From NCBI RefSeq assembly GCF_030272615.1, contig NC_081412.1, forward strand, positions 479,680,657 through 479,740,656: a stretch of 60,000 nucleotides of DNA, in the 5' to 3' direction. The notes under the pieces were generated by a model that made no database searches, had not been told where the DNA came from, and saw nothing but the letters and a program-made list of their open reading frames with translations. The position numbers and the translations under genes are program-made. Positions 56,735 to 60,000 of this stretch are shown here, piece by piece. This DNA comes from Cryptomeria japonica. Taxonomy: Eukaryota; Streptophyta; Pinopsida; Cupressales; Cupressaceae. Position 1 is the stretch's first letter; every line of letters starts with the position of its first letter.

Positions 56735-58760
56735 AAAATAAACTAAACAAATAGTGGGCCTTCCAATTAACCATACATTCTTCGATAAGGACACCATCGA
56801 GGCTATGGAGCGCATTTTCATATTGCAATCAATTTGGAAAAGGAAAAGAATTGACAAAGATAAAAGTAAGTTATTTGATTTTGTAGGCTCTCTGTGAATA
56901 TATGTTGTTGAATAGTATAAGAAAGCATATCCCAAACATGATAGAGATTGGGATGAAGTTAAGAAATAAATTTTGATAATTTTTGAAACCCTAGTAGTCG
57001 CATATGAAAATTTGAGAAAAATGAGGTACCTAGTATAGAAGAAAGGAGAAACTATGAAAGAGTTACAAATTATTTGAGGAGGTCACACACAAACTAGAAG
57101 AAACCCTAACAAATTTTTTTTTGAATGGTTCATCTCCAAATTAGAGAGAAACATCAAGGAAGCCCTGGATGGAAGAACCTTCAACAAATTCTTTGATGTG
57201 GTATTTTTTTCCTACCACATTGAAGCCCAACCTTGGAGAATAATAGATAAAGAAAAATAAAAAAATGCATAGGAAAAGATAAGATTATCAATAGAACAAC
57301 TAACATTGTGCCAAGAAATAATGGCTAAAAATGATACCAATAAAGGTAAACAAAACATTTAGTGTTCATACTACTCTAAAGAAGGCTACACAAGAAAATA
57401 GTCTCCCAAGACACAAGGTGAAAAAAAGGGTCACCACATTAAGGGTATTCAAATGGTCTCATAGAAGACTTGGTTATTATTCTATGGCTTGTGTGGTGGT
57501 ATGACCAAGAAATATGATTATCCTTTGATGAGGTTTTGGATCAAAAATTAAGAAACCAACCATGAATCTCATTTTCTCAAATACCATAGGTATGATAAAG
57601 AAACAAACCAAACCATATCTCATGTCAATGGAATTGTGAAATGTCATCTCTATGCATAAGACTATGGCTATAGATAACCTCCATGGAGGAGTAATAGGAA
57701 TACCACTACAATGTAGAACAATCATTTGCATAATGAAGATAGCAAATAATTTAATAATTATAGAGGAGGTGGGGCATTATGCAAAGAAGAACTCCTCTAA
57801 TAAAGGTTAGTTTTGATAAGAAGAATTGTGCATTTTTTAGCAACTCGAACAATGAACTCTTTACCTATGATAAAAAGAAAAATTATTTCTATTATAAGAC
57901 ATCACAATTGAACATTTTTGAGTTATAAAGACCAAACAAAAGAGCTAGAGTGATATAAGAAAGGTACCAAAAAATGTACCACAAAGAGCAAGGATATGCT
58001 AAAAATAAGAAATTTTATCAATTAGAAACTTCTACAGGAGAAGAAACCTTTAGCGAAGATTTTCTAGAAGAAAGAATCAAATCCAAAAATAAGAATACAA
58101 ATAACAAGGAAAACATGTTTTTGGTAGTTACTTGCCAAGGAACAAGGTAAAAAAGTCATCATAGACACAAAGTAACTAGATGAAGAAGAGGAAGAACACT
58201 TCTTCTCAACACCAACATGATAAAATCTTTTGAAAATACAAAATCAGTGATCAATCAATAGCTAATTAAAGTGAAAAGCTATTTCTTAGAGGAAGAAAAT
58301 ACTGCATTGGTACAACATAAGAATCTCTTAGAGAAATTATAGGTTTTTTTCAAATATTGGAACAAACAAAAAAAAAATCAGAAATAAGTTTTGATAGTAG
58401 CAAAGACAAACTGGGAATGAAAGAATGGAATAGTGATGATACCACACATATCAGCCATTGAAATACTAAACAAATAATTATAGATTTAGGAGCGAATATT
58501 AATATTATATTGCAAAGAACATGAGAAAATCTAGGAAAGCCTAAGTTGACTAAAACTCCATACAATATGAATGTACTTGATGGTTCATCTATGGAGATCG
58601 TAGGAACTTGGAAGAACATATAAGTAAATATCTTGAAAGTTAACTTGGTAGTTAATTTTGGGGTAGTTTCTATGAAGGGACCACTTGATACATTTAAGGC
58701 CCTTCTAGAACTAAAATGGTTTGTCAATAATAATGGAACAACTAACTCAAGAAAAGAAGA
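56735..58760 (+). pseudogene. Decayed gag-protease region, probably Ty3/gypsy-like
   Basis: One frame is readable with many stops: FFDKDTIEAMERIFILQSIW near 56,780, then FFEWFISKLERNIKEALDGR and TFNKFFDVVFFSYHIEAQPW (57,115-57,240), which resembles the C-terminal half of gypsy Gag. Near 58,476-58,505 IIIDLGANINII looks like an aspartic protease site with Ser of DSGAN changed to Leu, followed by LGKPKLTKTPYNMNVLDGSS and GTWKNI. It is unlike A, B and C, so it is a different family. No RT was found before the window ends. Family assignment is tentative because no zinc knuckle survives. Confidence 0.5.
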
Positions 58761-60000
58761 ATTATATTTCTAATGACATTAAAGTAGTTCATATACCCTT
58801 GGGAGTAGATGCATATAAACCTCACTGTATAAGAAGACGAGGGGGGAATTCAAGACTATTATATTATGTCTCCTAACTATCCAAAATAGACATACTTGAG
58901 GAGCCAAATACTAAGGGAGAAATTGACCTAGAGAATAAAGATCGAAGTATAAATAGTGAGGAAGTGTTGAATACTTGCATGTAGGAACAATTAGAATTGA
59001 CTTATCGGAAGGTGTATGGGATTAGAAATGTATTCATCTTACGTAAGCATCCCGCAAATGTATTGCAAAGCAAAGTACTATAGATGAACAAATTGTTGGA
59101 AAATTTGTCATTGATGTCAAAAAGATATTCATCATCCTTATAAATAAAAAATATTTTTACAATGTTGTTATTGATGAAGACATAGTTGTCATTAATATCA
59201 ATAGTATATATGTAAGTTGTCACTTGTATCAAAGGAATATGGAAAAGAGATAAAAACATCATCATAAATAAATGTACAAAAAGCATTTTGACAATAAAGA
59301 AAAAGGCCAAAGGACATAGACAACAAATAGATATTCTTATTAAGGATCAATGATGACTATAATAGTCTTCAGTAATAAGTGACGATCAAGTATGAGGTTA
59401 ACTATAATAATCTTAAGTAATAAGTGATGATCAAGTATGAGGTTTTCATTATGAAGAAAAAAATCAAAGACAATAAAGATTATAAAGACACCATCCTATG
59501 TGAAGGAAAAGTTCTATATTCTAATGACTATTCTATATTGCAGTAATTTCTTGTAGAAGAGAGAATATAGCAAGAGGATCGACTACTTAGAACAACAAAG
59601 AAACATGGAGAAAATTCATAAATACATTGCAATATATGAGCCACTTAAGTAAAAAATAGTTATTGAGAAAGAAAAATAACAACTAATGTTGGGCAAGTAA
59701 ATTAATATCTCCATGATCAACACTATGGATGATGCCTTAGCAACATTATACAAAGACAACAACTTATCAAGACATTCACTGATGCAAGTATGGCTAATTT
59801 AATAGGTGACAATTTGTTTTAGCATGATGACCGACTAAACAACAAGAAACATGATCAAAATATTAATAGAAATTAAGACATGACATATGGTTATATTAAG
59901 CAAGAAATATAATAGACATTAAGCTAGCTAGATGTTTATATTAATAAACACAATATATGGTCAAGTTATGTATGTTAAGACAACAATTATGTTAAAGCAC
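58761..60000. other. No gene seen; one tandem duplication
   Basis: The region may be degraded pol of the preceding element but no motif could be confirmed. A ~47 bp unit ending AAGTGAYGATCAAGTATGAGG is present twice at about 59,348-59,445. Confidence 0.5.

Overview
The window looks like intergenic DNA from a large, repeat-rich plant nuclear genome. The evidence is AT-rich sequence, long (AT)n/(CATA)n and (GA)n microsatellites, chromodomain-bearing Ty3/gypsy elements primed by initiator-tRNA-Met, a Ty1/copia-type Gag remnant, a solo LTR and several MITE-like elements. No intact host gene, rRNA, tRNA or CRISPR array is visible. A gymnosperm or another giant-genome plant would fit, but the sequence does not prove it. 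Nearly all coding sequence is decayed transposon sequence.

Left part (1-18.8 kb). A tail of a dispersed repeat (1-240) is followed by a roughly 1.4 kb microsatellite bounded by inverted copies of a short unique sequence. Then come a copia-like gag remnant (4.8-5.9 kb), a decayed second reading frame (6.2-7.3 kb) and an LTR-like block. From 10 to 18.8 kb several degenerate direct copies of one >2 kb repeat lie head to tail. They are punctuated by three copies of a small MITE and two palindromic elements carrying a TTGCATCAACRTTTCRGATC motif.

Middle part (18.8-32.5 kb). The most unusual region is a 13.7 kb element with GGGGAGAGGA-type inverted ends and flanking TA. It is inserted into one of the dispersed repeats, and a related copy serves as an empty site. 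A second element of the same family (22,539-30,605) is nested in it, and a fifth end of the family lies at 17,718. The inner element carries a broken minus-strand gene whose product has a Psq/CENP-B-type helix-turn-helix and a long coiled coil. An unrelated 1.9 kb insertion flanked by GGCCAT splits this gene. A solo LTR with a perfect CTTCT target duplication is also inside the inner element.

Right part (35.3-55.8 kb) is a nested stack. Chromovirus A (GCAAT target duplication) is split by related chromovirus B. B is split by chromovirus C on the opposite strand (GATGT duplication), and C's integrase is split by a 976 bp TIR element E (TTTAT duplication). B also lost its integrase C-terminus and the start of its 3' LTR to a composite insertion. 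The last 4 kb contain a heavily decayed gag-protease region of another Ty3/gypsy-like element. Boundaries and identities were read by eye; no alignment or database search was run.
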